Origin: Hygrocybe punicea
Lineage: Eukaryota > Basidiomycota > Agaricomycetes > Agaricales > Hygrophoraceae
DNA: 64,000 nucleotides
Direction: 5' to 3'
NCBI GenBank assembly: GCA_963556145.1
Contig: OY744464.1
Coordinates: 1,922,001 to 1,986,000 of the forward strand
This document shows, in pieces, positions 20,833 to 33,796 of this stretch (the first letter of the stretch is position 1; every line of letters begins with the position of its first letter). The position numbers and the translations under genes were made by a program. The notes under the pieces were generated by a model. That model had not been told where the DNA came from. It worked only from the letters and a program-made list of their open reading frames with translations, and searched no databases.

Positions 20833-23800
20833 ATCACATCTATCATTTTCCAGAATGGTTATGTTTTCACAACTCATACATTTAAGACAAGTTGAAGTCA
20901 TTGGTTCATTTGCTTTCATTATATAATGGGCCAAATCACTTATGGCAATGCCAACTTGACCATAAGGAAATATTTTGGGTTTATCTTGATGCAATAAGTG
21001 TCTGATTGTATTTCTAACTGTTTCTAAATCTGTTCTGTTATTCTTTGATCGTTTGAATCCTAAGCCCAAAATCTTTAATATTTCATTGATGCTATTGAAT
21101 ATTTTATTCCAACTTGATGGATCTTCATTCCATATTGCTAGTAGTATTGTAAAGAGTGAATCGTAAGCACAGCTCCAATCTTGCGCATCCCATATAAACC
21201 CTTTTGGTTCATTTAATTCAATAGTACTTGTTTTTCGTCTTTTTTTCACTATGGAAGATGAACTTACAAGATGTTCTAATTTTCGTTTTTTATTTTGCAA
21301 TACCTTGGCTGTGGAATTTTTATGAGCAACAGTGACTGGAACAGTTCCTTTTGCAGGAACAAAGTTGAGGTTTCTGAAATCTGCCTTTTGATTTTTGTTC
21401 ATAGGTTTAATTAATTGCCATGGAGAGGGCTGTGCTGTGTATTGGTTTAGTTGCTCCATGGCTTTCCATGCGATAGCATGATGAATTTCTTTTGGAATAT
21501 ATGACTTTCCTTTCCATTTTCTAAATTGATCAATGATAGAATTTCGCTGATCTCCCTTGACATGGTCTGATAAGAGTCCTTGATATTTCAGTTTGGTAAT
21601 CTCATCAAGCAGTTCTAATTCTCTGAATTCTTGCCTGAGATACCCAGAAGCACCCCTGGTAATTACTTTAGGATCAAAGCCTTGCATGATGATAGTTCCT
21701 GCTGCAGAAGCACTTCTTGATAAGCAAGTATAATAGGATTGGTGGTTTCTACAACTACTGAGGTCGACCACATTGTTAGGACGAGTATGTCCTTGACATG
21801 CATAATCAGTCATTGCAAAATTAGGTAGTACCAACACTTGTTCCCTTGACAAAGATATCACATCATCATTGGGTAATGAGCACATGGTGGATGTGACATG
21901 TTTTGTAATCGGCACCACATTTTCAGGAAGTCCTTCTATGTTAATTCTTTTTGGAGGATTCAATAATCTGACAAATAAAGTGTCCAGTACAGTTTGTTGT
22001 TCTGGACCTATTGCACTCTGCCAACCCACAACCATGCCCTCTGCTCCTTTGGTAATACAGCACTCCATCACATCATTGTTTCTCAGCATCACTGGCATGC
22101 CTACACACAAGTCCAATCTTCCTGGTATATGATCAGAGGATGATGCATGTGGTTGGCTCTAAAGTAGCTTTTGGAGTGAAGGTTCCAATATCTTTGTGTG
22201 TCGAATAGGATCCAAAATTGTTGACATGTGATGAGATTTTCTTTTGCTATTGGAACTAGTAGGATCATTCCATCTGTCTATGGAATAGAATGATGTTAAT
22301 GGTCTTGTATTTTCAGCAGCAAAACGTTGAATACCAAGTTCATTGATTTTGTCTTTTTGTGCATTCAATGCAGTTACAACTGATACATTCCTGAATTTCT
22401 TTTGGGCTAATTTTGGATCATTTGGACCTTTTCCTGCGATGCGAGTACGAAGAAATGCAATATCTTCTTGAGTACATGCTTTGTATCTCATGTTTTCCAA
22501 CGCCTGTCTCAGTTGGACATCTTCTTTTGACTGATTGGTTTGTCTCATATTTTCATGTAATATAACAACTGTTGTAATCTGATGCCAAAGAGATTTGCCT
22601 ATAGCAGCTTCCTGATTTGGTATAGTTTGACTGGAATTGATTTGGACACCAACGGTTCCAGAGTACAAAGGAGCACCACTCATAGCTGGTGGAAGTTGTC
22701 CAAAATCTCCTGCAAATATCATATTAATGCCACCAAAGGGTTCATCATAAACACCACGTGCTTTTGCACACTGAGCACTGATTTTATACATATCTCTGCA
22801 AGATAACATTGACACCTCATCAATGAAAATGTAATCCACACCATCAAGATTGGCACGGACTTGTGCAAGGGAACGAGATGAACCTCCATGATTAATTCCC
22901 AGAATTGAGTGATATGTAGATCCATTGACAAGGGCAGCAGCACCACCAGTTGGTGCAAGAACCACAAACCGATGATTTTCGTTGTGTTTACCAAAGAAAC
23001 TGGTCAATGCTTTGATGACTTGTGATTTCCCTGTGCCTGCCATCCCACCAAGATACATGCGTAGCTTATCAGAACTGTTAATCAAGGTAGAGTGATTGGC
23101 AATGATATGAAATGCTCTCTTTTGGTCAGTGTTCAACTTGTAATCCTTGATAGTTACATCAATAAGATGACGATCAGATCTGTTTGCAGGAATAAACATA
23201 TGGTTGATGTATGCTGCATCCACTATCTTGACATCATTATATTGAAAATTTCTTAATTTATTTATGGTTGCTGTGTTTGTTGGTAAATTTTTATTTCTGT
23301 CATCGATGATTTCCTTTTTCTTTGCAAGGACTGCAGTTCTCCACAATTTTGCTGATTGTACTACAGGTGGTTCTATAGGTATCAATGGTCCTATATCTGG
23401 GGTACCATCAATACAATCATCGAGCCACCCTGACCTTTTCAAAGTTCTTTCAGCTATCAGCATTTGATCCTTCCTCTTTTGTCCTTTATGGCCAAGTTTC
23501 AGAAGTATTTCTGTGTCATTATTGTCTTCACCAATATTATTGTTGAAGTCATCACCATTAACGGCTAATTCAGCATTGTGCATGTCATCCAGTTCATCAA
23601 GATTGTTTGAAGTTGCCCATGAATACCTTATATCTTCAGTATTATTCTTTCGACGTTTAGCAGAGAAATCATCTCTTGCATCTAGACACTCATATCGTAA
23701 ACCAAAGTATTTCATGATCTCCAGCTCTCTTTTAGAAAATTCATGGTCTATGAAAGCATTATCCCATGTTTGTAATTTACATTTGAGTGCCTTGCCACTT

Positions 23801-26800
23801 CTCCATGGCTTGAAAAACATTAACATTGTACAACAATAATATTCTCGATCACCACGGTCAGCCCTTGGCAAAGTGTTTGGAATAAAATTAGGAACTATGA
23901 AAGGATCATTCCCTTTCATTTTGGCATGGTGGGTAAGATATTGTGGATGATTGGGATGTAAAGTATAATCATTCCAATTTTTGTCAATTTATTAAGATCA
24001 ATTTCATTTGTTTTATCAGCTATTTCAGTGCCTGCATTTCTATTCAAAACATCAGGTTTTGGAAATTCATCTATCTCCATGCGTATATCACTATCAATGA
24101 CATCAGACAAGTCATCATCACTGGAGTCGTCAACATTAGTAGGTTCAGTGAAGGAGTCAGACAAATCATCACAGCCTAGATTGTCCAAAATATGGTTTTG
24201 CATGGGTTCTTTTCTGGCCCTTTTGCTTTTTGTTCTGGTGCGTCTTTTATTTGGTTCCATAGTGGCAAGATGTATCCAGTCATACAGTGATACATTATCA
24301 TACAAAGCTGGTCTGAACATATAATTATTTACTTTGGAAAGTCCAATGTATGCACCATTATTCTTACCAATAACAACCTTTTGTGTATTATTTTGGTCTT
24401 CACATATATTAGCAATTTCTTCATCAGACCATGCACTAATAACCTCTTTAACATAAGATCTCCAAAAGAATGGCACGAATTTATGACTGGTGTAGTGATC
24501 AGGATTTCCAAGGACATATAATGAAGCCATTGGAGCACCAATTTCCATTTTGGAGGTGAGTGAATTGACTATTTGTGTAAACAGTTTTCTGACTTTGTCT
24601 TTTCTTTTCAGGTCGCCACCAATCATTTCGGAATTCTTATCAAAAATACTCTTTATCACTTCAAAAATGCTATAGGTCTTCAAGGAGAATTTTGTAATAT
24701 AATCTGTTATGTATGCAACTATGGCCTTTATAGCAGTACCTGATAATAAGCTGGTCACATCAGGATTGCATCGTAGCATATATGTAACTTCAGGTGTCAC
24801 CGTGTTCATCCAAGGTTCACCATGCTTGAGGTTGAGAGCACCAGTATTAGGTTCTACAAAGGTTTGTTGAAAGATATCTCAGGGAAATCGTTGTTTACAT
24901 TCACCTTTCGAATTAAGACAATATGGCTTTTTTTTGCCGTCATGTCTGTTATGTACATTTAATCGCAATAAAAGATCATCTACAACATCTTGAAACCTTT
25001 GCCACCATGTTGATCTTTTGTTGTGATATTGACAATTCATGGAACAATTATATGATGGTGGATCTGGCATGACACATGTTGGTGGTTGATATTCAGGTTT
25101 CGACATTGTCTGTTCCATTTTCTGTGATACCTCATCTTTTGAACCTGTCATGAATTGTCCTACACACAAACTTTCCAAGTATTCCACTAATCTTTTCTGA
25201 AAGTCAGAATTTTCAACCATAATTTTGTCACGTATTTCCTGAGGTGTAAGGCATCCCTTTATCCACAACAGCATATGAAGATGCAAGGTAAGACGTCCTT
25301 GTTCCTCTACCGTCGCATAATAACCTGATGTGTTTCCATAAAGGCCAGGGTGAGATTCATTCATTCCTAATATATGTTTGATGAACATTTCAGTAGTAAA
25401 GTGAAAGAAGCGAGCTCCAGCAACTGGATTATTTGCGATTAGTTTGTAACAATCCTGGGGTAGACGTAGTTTAGGATAAAACTTTTCTTTGTTGTCAGCA
25501 TAATATAAGCATAGTGGGTGATTGATGTCTGCAGGTGCAAAAGTGATAAACCAAGTCGGAGCACCAATATAGGATATCAGAGACCAAATCTCATTTCGCA
25601 TGTATTTTTTGTTAGTAATTGAACCTTTGACCTGACCAGCTACATGATCCAAGTCTAATATAAGCCTATAACATGCTTTTTCTTTAGGGGTATCTGGTTT
25701 GACTCTATCACCTCTAGACAGTCTTTTAGAGAGATCATCTAAAACAGCTGTATTGATATTCATCAAGCGATCTACAATATCATTGAAATTATGTTTATTA
25801 GTCAACAGATATCCACCTGTTGTACTGTCTTTAATCTGTTCCTGATTGAATGCAATCAGTGGGAAATAGGGATCGGTTTGAAATCTTTTGTCATGGTACA
25901 TCAGAAGATGCCTTTTATGCATTATATCACTGATGCTTAAAACATCTTTGTCAATGCTGCTAATACCGCCCAAGCCATATGGAAATAGGCAGGGGAACAT
26001 CATAGGATATAACTGAGGATTATTAAAGAATGATTCTGGATTTCTAGCATGGCTTATGGCAAGAACACCACCATGGTCATCTATCAAGTGCTTTGTCGCT
26101 CTAGCTATTAATGCCTTTGGACTCATAATATCTAGATTTTCGCCAGTTACTCCACTAACAACAAAGGGACAAGGCCCATCTTCCACACCATCTTCCTCTT
26201 CATTGTCAAATGCACTAGTGGCTTCCAGTTCTTTATTTGTGTCTGCTGGTCGATATGCAACCACAACAGGAATTCCATGATCTGGATATTGTGCTAGATT
26301 TTCATAGGAGATATCTAAATCATAGTAATCCATGTGGTTCAATTTCAGCCATTCTAAAGCTGCAGAAACTCGCCTTCTGCGAACCAATAAAGGTGTTCGC
26401 TCCATGTCTTCTGGAGTTGGTCTGGCAGGACCGGTGAAAATGAATGCTAGCACTTTGTCAAGTTCTTTAATTGTTGGAGGCAACCGTTGATATATCTTTG
26501 GTGTTGGGTTTTGAAACATGATGGCATTTGCTTTCATTTTATGCATCCCAGATGAGACACGAACAATACATTTGTTGTGACGAACACGGCAATCAAAAGT
26601 TGTTCAGCAAATGTTAGATTTTGAAGTTGTGCAGGAATTCTTCCCATCCAAAGTCCATTTGCCAAAGCATATTTGGGAGTTTGGCCTTTATTCAGACTGA
26701 GCACACATGGTTTGCATATCCATTTACATGTGTTATCTAGCACTGGACCTTTGATATCCTCTATTGGATCAGAACAATGATATCGTTCACATCTTGTGAT

Positions 26801-27547
26801 TCCCATATTGTCTCTAGTTAATATTTTCAGATTAACCTTTGTCTTTGACAATAAAGACATGTTCTTCAATGCAACCAATTGACCACACATGGCACACCCA
26901 CTTTCTTGAAAACATTCGGGTGATGTATCTCTGCACCAGTTGCTGATTATGGTTTCCTTCAATTCAATAGATGGTGGAGGAGGAGGAAATGATTGCTCAT
27001 CTGACTTGTCCAATTCTTCTTTCATTTGAGTCTGAGTTTCTTCTTTGCCGCACTCATATGTTTCTGTCATTTGTTGTCTTCTGTACCACTGTTTACACAG
27101 GTCTTTATGTGATTTAATATCATGCACATGAAAAATAGAAACATGAGTATCACAGGCTGAACAATTATGCCTCATTAATGGCACAGATAGATCTTGTCCA
27201 TGTAATCTTCGTAATGTCTTTGACAAATATATACCATGTATTGTTGTTATTTCACCAATATCCTTCACCATCAACTTTGGCAGAAGTTCATGCAAAGGCA
27301 TTTTGACCCACAAATATCTTTTTCTATCTCCATATACAATGTTGGCGGCCTGTTGATCAACATGATCCACGTATTCAAATAGTATGTCGGAATCATGGTT
27401 GATATTATTGGATGGGAGCATGAAAGATTGAAGAAGGTTAAATTTGAATGTTGGTATTCGTTTACCACCACCAATGAAATGATATCCATGAAGGGAATTT
27501 ATATATAAGGATTTAAACGGGTTTCTGAATAAATTCAAATTGAACAC
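20830..27547 (-). pseudogene. Helitron Rep-helicase polyprotein with peptidase-like C-terminus
   Basis: Read right to left. A Cys-rich N-terminal region (CSACDTHVS, CAMCGQL, CKWICKPC) precedes the Helitron-like N domain with the rolling-circle HUH motif LHLHMLLW (about 25265-25290) and the double-tyrosine segment AYITDYITK (about 24690-24720). Then comes a PIF1-type SF1B helicase: GMAGTGKS (Walker A, about 23020-23045), IDEVSM (Walker B), GDFGQLPP, and the late motifs NNDVMECCITKGAEG and AMTDYACQG. A C-terminal part with WSCAYDSLFTILLAIW looks like a cysteine-peptidase box. Lesions are frameshifts near 26588 and 23970, an in-frame TGA near 24876 (probably from CGA) and a TAG near 22160 (probably from TGG). 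Rolling-circle transposition is the family's role; this copy cannot make a full protein. Confidence 0.88.
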
Positions 27548-27568
27548 AATTATATTGGAATGACTATG

Positions 27569-29481
27569 TCATATTATGAAACATAGTGTGATCCACAGCA
27601 ACGTTTCATGTGTTAGAGAATGAGTAATACAATGAAATAAATATGATCTGAAATCAGGTCGTCTCAATAGTAATCGCATGAGCAATGCCTTGATCATTTT
27701 ACAACGACATTGGACAGTGATAGGTTTGAGAAGACAATACAAAGCAAAGAGATATTTAGGAGGCAAGAAATATGTCCTGGCATATTGAATAAAACGTAAT
27801 TGCATTGTGACCGCGCTATTTTTAAATAGGGTTTGAAAGTCCGGTCCGGTCCGGTTTTTTGACAAATTTTCAAAAGACCGCAACCGGAACCGGTTGCCAT
27901 AACACCACAAGATGGCACAACCTAGACTCAACCGCTCAGAACCGGTCTCTTGCGGTTCAGTTGCTGTCTTCTAACCCGATTTAACTGGTCCTTCCATTAA
28001 CCGGTTGCTAAACCAGTTGAAACCGGTCAGAACCGAAGTAAATACAATAAATAACAACTAATGTATTAACAATAAATAACAACTAATGTATTAAATTTTA
28101 ATAAATAAAGTTGGCGGCCACGATTATGAGCACGTCGGTGATCGCGTTGGGCGCACAGGTAGGCGCAGATGCGTTGGCCGCTCTGTTGGGTGCGTGGGTG
28201 GTTGTGGACGCGTTGGCGGCCCCGTTGCTGGTGTTGTGGTGGGTGCCCAACATGGCCATCCTCCGAGTCCCAGTTACCTCGCGGTTGCAGCGCCAACGTC
28301 GATTGACGTGGCGGTGCGCATCCGCGAGGTATGTTGGGGGTTGGTGGTGGGATGGCCGTGGCCGTCATCATGGTCGTGGTCGTGGTTGTCGTTGTCGTTG
28401 CGGTCGTGGTGGTCGTGGTTGTGATGGTCATTGTCTGCGTTGTGGTGGTGATGGTGGTGGTGGTGGTGGTGGTGATGTTCGTGGTTGATGTTGTTATTGT
28501 CGTCGTCCCATTTGGAGGGCCGTGGGTGTTGTTGTTGTCGTCGGGGTGGTGGTGGTGGTGGCTGTCATTGTCATCCTCGTCCTCGCCGCCTGTCGTCCTT
28601 GTCAGGTGCTTGTGTTGTTTGTGTTGGTACTGCTGTTGTCGTCGTTTGTGTAATTAGTAGCTGAGAAAACAAAAAAACAAAAAAAAATTACTTACATACT
28701 GCAACAGGGGTTGGGTGCACTGGCCCCTCGCTGCCCTTCTCCCCACGTCCCATCGTTGTCCGTCGTCGTTGTTGCCATTCTCCGTCGTTGTTGTCATCGC
28801 GTTAGTGTACAATAGACAATAAACCACGATTGAAACCACTTACCTTCTGCAGCTGGATGGGCGCGCCAACCCCCGCTGCCTTTTCTCGTTTTGCGTTCCC
28901 TCGTGACGCCGCCGTTTTGCTGCCACCGTCGTCATTTGCCACCGTCGGTCGACCTTGTAGTGGTGTTGAAAAAATCCGGTTGTAACCGGTTACAACCGGT
29001 TACAACTCGGTTGCGTAAGCTTCGTCCACATCGGGAAACCGCAACCGGCAACCTCCCAAAAGTGGCCCAACCGCAACCGGCGGTCCAGTTTTTTTGCGGT
29101 TGGGTCCGGTCCAGTTCCGGTTTTTTTCCGGTCCTATGGACTGGACTTTAAAACACTATTTTTAAATGTAGTCCAAATGAATAATGGATCGATCGTCATG
29201 TTAACTTTTGTTATTTGAATGAACTCTATACTTTTTGTTGCATTTATTTGCATCAATATTGTTGTATCACCCTGATCTGGGGCAAACTCATGTTCTATGA
29301 GTTTTCTTTGAGAAACACCCAATTCTTGGGTCAAGGTCGATATCAAAGGCAAGGAAATTGGTTCAGGAGAGATATACATAATTTGATTTTGGCATAGTTG
29401 TGGAAATAATGTTGCATTTGCAAGGAAATATAGATAAGTCAAACATGCAATGCAGACACGGATGATGTTGTGGGGATTCAT
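27569..29481 (-). pseudogene. Unknown reading frame split by a hAT insertion
   Basis: The right part (29481 down to 29159) starts MNPHNIIRVCIACLTYLYFL, a hydrophobic leader-like segment, and reaches IDPLFIWTTFKN. The left part (27826 down to 27569) resumes in the same frame as KNSAVTMQLRFIQYARTYFL. The junction codons TTT AAA AAT are the target duplication, so removing the 1332-bp element and one duplicate copy rejoins the frame exactly. The left end stops at 27569, only 22 bases before the first methionine of the Helitron frame, so it may be an upstream part of that unit. No family was recognised. Confidence 0.5.
27827..29158. mobile_element. hAT-like element with perfect 8-bp target duplication TTTTTAAA
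   Basis: The left terminus TAGGGTTTGAAAGTCCGGTC and the right terminus, whose complement reads TAGTGTTTTAAAGTCCAGTC, form imperfect inverted repeats. TTTTTAAA is duplicated at 27819-27826 and 29159-29166. The interior contains many ACCGGTT/AACCGG palindromic motifs near both ends. The middle (28100-28630) is rich in GTCGTGG-type repeats. No transposase is visible, but on the minus strand consensus donors (AAGGTAAGTGG near 28845, TATGTAAGTAA near 28695) flank short exon-like pieces starting MTTVAAKRRRHEG at about 28938. It is therefore a derivative that keeps some gene structure. Confidence 0.87.
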
Positions 29482-30540
29482 GAGGATTTGTGACAGTAAG
29501 AGGAAACACCGCCCATTTAACTAGTCAAGTGGTTCGGATCATGAATAACAATTAACACAATGGGATTGATCATATGACATTATATTATTTGTAAGCTTTT
29601 CCCAAAACACCATAAGGTGTGCCTGAATCTTTAGAAATCTGTGTTTACTTTTTTTATTCCATTCTATGTTCCCGTGACATGCCTTGATACAGGCCAAAAA
29701 TGCATCTGTATCATGAATAGCTGCCTTATGATCTTATTAGGGGTCTGGCTGACAAGACATTGATCAAACCGACTGAGAAGAACAATGGAACCCCCTTTTA
29801 AGATATTTTGTGGATTTAATCTTCAGAGTCTCAGTGATATTTATTTCTAGCTTGCGCAACAGACAAAACAGGTATTGAAGTTGAACAACCAGGCTGTTTG
29901 ACAACTGTGCATATTTGACAATTACTTGGTAATTCGTGGAAATTATCATTGCTCTTCATCCTTGTCAGAAATACATTGTCATTTTTATGGAGCTGTACGT
30001 ATCATTCCCACACAAGTATACTGTATTATTCCGGTACCAAATAGTCATAGCTCCCCTTGGAGTGACAGTTATATCTTCCACTAACAAGAGGGGGTTTTGT
30101 TATTCTTGTATCATTGTATCCTCATTTAATAGGTCCATGAAGTTCGCGATTCTGGTTTCTTACATATATTCAATTTTAATTTTCGTTAGCCCGAATGAGA
30201 GTCATCTCAGGTTGTCCTTCTCAGGTTGAGTGAGTCGGTAGTTGTACTATGACTGAACTGAAAGTAATGCATTCACCAGGATATATTTTAGACAAACAGA
30301 TTTTCAGTCAACAAGATTGATGCCTTACGTTGTATCTATGCTTACTATCATGCTCAATTCTTATGGTTATACAGTAACACAAGCCATTTTTAACAGAGCA
30401 AAAAGAAATACATATATAGACACTGTACAAATGTTAATAGTAGCGATGTATGAGGAGGACATTTGAGGGCACACGTTTCCAGAAATCAATGACTGGGATA
30501 AAGTCTTTTTAGTCAAATATAATGAATACTCCACAAAAGA
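29482..30540. other. AT-rich stretch with no recognisable gene
   Basis: Short frames exist on both strands (for example 29936-30229 plus and 29764-29949 minus), but none carries a family motif, and frames change without splice signals. It may be the decayed upstream continuation of the split frame at 27569-29481. Confidence 0.4.
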
Positions 30541-30559
30541 AGGACTTACTCCTCCGAAA

Positions 30560-32486
30560 TTAAGGCCCGGGATCCAGTTTGGATGTCGACGGCTTGGGAG
30601 ATGAAGGCCTCGTTTGGCTCGGAGGAATCGAGAGTAGGATTTCGGGGGGAACGATATTGCTCCAATCCACATCCATTGATGAAGCGCTGGGCTCCGCAGG
30701 CATCGATGACTGGTGGCGTGACGATGCACGCATATTGGGACAGAATCCTAGGACGTTAAGAAGATCAGAATTGGAATAGATACAGCCATGTGATGTTGAA
30801 ACACATACCTGGAGTCGGTGACTTTTTCAGTGGCTTCACCAGTTTGAGCTTCTCTGCAATAATGCCTGCTTGCTCCGAAGCAACATCTAGCTTCCTCCTC
30901 TTTGCTTCCTCGCCGTCCTCATGATCACCGCTGAGAGACTCTTGTGTCAGTTCGGGAGGTCCATCGTCGTTGTGCATGACTGCATCGTGATCGACATCCA
31001 ACAACCCGACCCACTCCGTTCCTACAGCGTCGAACTTCGGGGATTCCAGTGGAACATCAACCGGCTCAGAGGAGATGGGTGGTTTAACTTCCACTGTCAA
31101 TTTTACGGATTCCGATTTCTTGGATCCACGCGACGGCCCAATTTCAACAGCGACTGCGATATGTCAGTGCATTAATCATAGCAACGTGAGCAACGTACAC
31201 ATTTGAGCTTTGGACCGCTTCTTCTTTACCGGGGCTAAGTCCTCCTCCATCTTCACATTGTCTATACATGAATAAATGTGTTGGATTATCGTTTTGATAT
31301 TTGGAATTCAATAACTCACCGTCATCGTCGTCCTCGGCTTTGGACTTGATTGTGCGTTCTGTCATGATGAAGGGTTTGCATGTATGACAATCACAGACAA
31401 TGAAAGTACTTACTGGACTTGGGCTTGGGCTTGGGCTTGGGCTTCTTTTTGTCCTTCTCGGATGAATTGTCAGCGCCACCTGAATATTCAATGCATCTAT
31501 ACACCGCTATGGTTGAAAATTTGTACAAACCAGCGGAAGATGCCGTCTGTTTTTTGACCGATTTTGACTTGGCTTTGCCCTTGCCCTTGCCCTGGGGAAC
31601 CGGCTGCTCTGCAAATGTATTATATCATTAGCACAATCACACATGTAATTCTAGATCATACCTTCATCATCGTCGGCCACATCGGCATCGACGAGGACAC
31701 TATGTCCTTTACACCAAGCAATAACATGACCGATGATTTCGAGCTTTGTGGCGTCCGGAAGGCCACCGAACGACCAATTTGCAGAGATTCCGCTGTGCCA
31801 TGCTGGCACAGATTTGTCGTATTTCGCCCAATCTATGATGCCAGATGTCATAATCCATTTGTCTGCCAATGCATATATATACTCACCTAGATCCTCGGGC
31901 TTGATCTCGGTGTTCACGGCGCCATGTTGAATCAAAGCCGATGGAGAATGTTTCCCGACATAAAATTCTTTCAGGAGCCAATCGTCGAAGATCTTGCTTC
32001 GCCAGTCACGGGTAACCTCGTTTGCCCGTTTCGCCACCAAGACTTCTGCCCAAATTTCGTCCATGACGGTGTCGGTATACTTGAGGTAATCCCAAAGTGA
32101 ATCGGTCCCTTCCTTATCATTTTTGACGTAGTCTGGCGAGTAGTGGGTGCCTTGTTGTATGCGATGGCAGCTGTCGCGTAGATGTACATATCCATTGGAT
32201 AAATTAAGCGACGGAGCGGTTCCTCGTATCGTTCGGGCATTTCGCGCCATAACTCGCCTCAGGCGGTGGCATCGTGGGGGTGAGTCTTCAGTACATATAA
32301 GTTACGAGAAAAGATGGGGACGGTGCCAGAGTCCTTGTTAGGTGCCGGAATCTTGGGCGGGACCATGTACTGGATTTGGAAGATGCGATGGAGCTCCTGC
32401 AGCTTTTTGGGCGGCGCATCGGGCCAGTATTTGAAGGCTGCAGGATTGATGGCAGGAGTCGAGGTTTTGATGATGGGTAAGGACAT
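30560..32486 (-). pseudogene. Intron-rich nuclear-type protein gene of unknown function, with two lesions
   Basis: The ATG at 32486 starts MSLPIIKTSTPAINPAAFKY. The large exon block continues with PERYEEPLRRLIYPMDMYIY, then NDKEGTDSLWDYLKYTDTVM and GLPDATKLEIIGHVIAWCKG to an acidic end (DADVADDDE). Six clean GT-AG introns of about 50-60 bases then separate small Lys/Pro-rich exons: GKGKGKAKSKSVKKQ, KPKPKPKPKS (a (GGGCTT)n tract at about 31426), and later acidic exons (NDDGPPELTQESLSGDHEDG). The last exon ends KPSTSKLDPGP at 30560. Basic and acidic low complexity suggests a nuclear or chromatin-associated protein; that is inference. An in-frame TGA at about 32258-32260 and a one-base frame change at about 32140-32155 break the first exon. 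The well-kept splice sites imply recent loss, or a sequence error. Confidence 0.6.
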
Positions 32487-32639
32487 GGAAGATGAAATAA
32501 AGCTTTTTGGTCAATGTGTGAGGCGATTTGAGAGCAAAAGAAAAGGGTGGATTTTTTACTCAACGTTCCAGACTATGAATACAGATGTCACGACCACGTG
32601 ACCTGATCAATCGCCACATGTTTGACCTCATGTTCGGTG

Positions 32640-33330
32640 TAGAGGGTCGACGTCCCTCTGAGTCCATATCATCAATATATCACGAATCCGGACCAACCCG
32701 ATGCCGCCATTCGACTTGCATTCGAACCCGACGTAACCCGACGCAACCCGACGTGACGTGATGTGATGTGACCCGACGTGACCGATATAACCCGACGTAT
32801 GCCGCTTCGTCACAGCCGCTCTCAGACTAAATCCGGCAGCCTCAAATGCCTCGGAGTTCCAATTCCAGGAGATGGATCTCTTCGGACTCAATCCCCGACT
32901 TCGGATTTACTTTATTTATGCATCCCATCGTCCTTTCGGAGATATGTAGGACTTTCTAGATCTTTTCCTTGCATATTCATTTTCCCCTCCATTTCCTGTC
33001 TTCGTTGCTTTGCAACCCCCCTTTCCACATCCCCATTCCAACCTTTCTTTGTAGCTTACCATCGGCCGAAGTAGACATGTCCGAAAGTAGATTACTGTTT
33101 CCTGTACTATAAAAATGGTCCCCGACGACCGTACAAAATAACATACCATTAGTCCCCGTTTCCCTTTAGTCAGAATCACCTTTTAATCCCTTCAAATGCT
33201 CATCCATGTAGATCCTTAGCTTTTTATAGTTCACTTCGTCGTCTTTATCGTTGTTTCCGTATATTCGTTCATCGTTTCCGACCCGACCCGACCCGACCCG
33301 ACCCGCCGTACCCGACATCGTCGGCATCGT
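32640..33330. repeat. CCGAC-rich short tandem repeats and gene-free spacer
   Basis: At about 32690-32805 the plus strand carries loose repeats of AACCCGACGT. At about 33278-33305 there are five or six CGACC pentamers. No gene is supported between 32600 and 33790; a short frame at 33638-33790 (RQVQRIEFLSVGKAINGVNL) is an isolated remnant. Confidence 0.55.
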
Positions 33331-33796
33331 CGGGTTCTTTATTATTTGTCCGTTTTCACTCCGTTCATCACCGGCTTCGTTGTTATTAGTCCAGTTTTAC
33401 GCGGCGGCTTTACTTTTACTAACATTCCCTTCTTTTTACTTCTATTCCCGACACTGAATTATCCAGTCACTTCTACGCTGACACCCTCTGGTTAGGATCT
33501 TTATATTATTTCTTTATGTAGTTCCGAAGCCACCAAGAACCCGCATCTACATCGGCTTCTTTGCATGCATAAACAACAAATCTATTTATTTATGTTTTTG
33601 ATGTGGCTTGAGCTTATAAGTTGTCCAAGGCTAGTACTTGCACGCAGAAAACCGACAGGTGCAGCGTATTGAATTTCTTTCAGTTGGTAAGGCGATAAAT
33701 GGAGTTAATTTGTTCGATGAATATTCACGGACTGGTCCTTTGACGGAAAAGCACAACAAGTCTGACTTGTTGGATGGATGTAGAAAGGATGAGGTA

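Noticed and set aside
20454..20840. The MITE as the cause of the Helitron frame's stop at 20830
   Set aside because: Removing the element and one duplicate still leaves a TAG at the same place, so the stop predates or is independent of the insertion.
28111..28657. Gly/Arg/Val-rich plus-strand frames inside the 27827 element
   Set aside because: Produced by GTCGTGG-type repeats; homopolymer-like in every frame.
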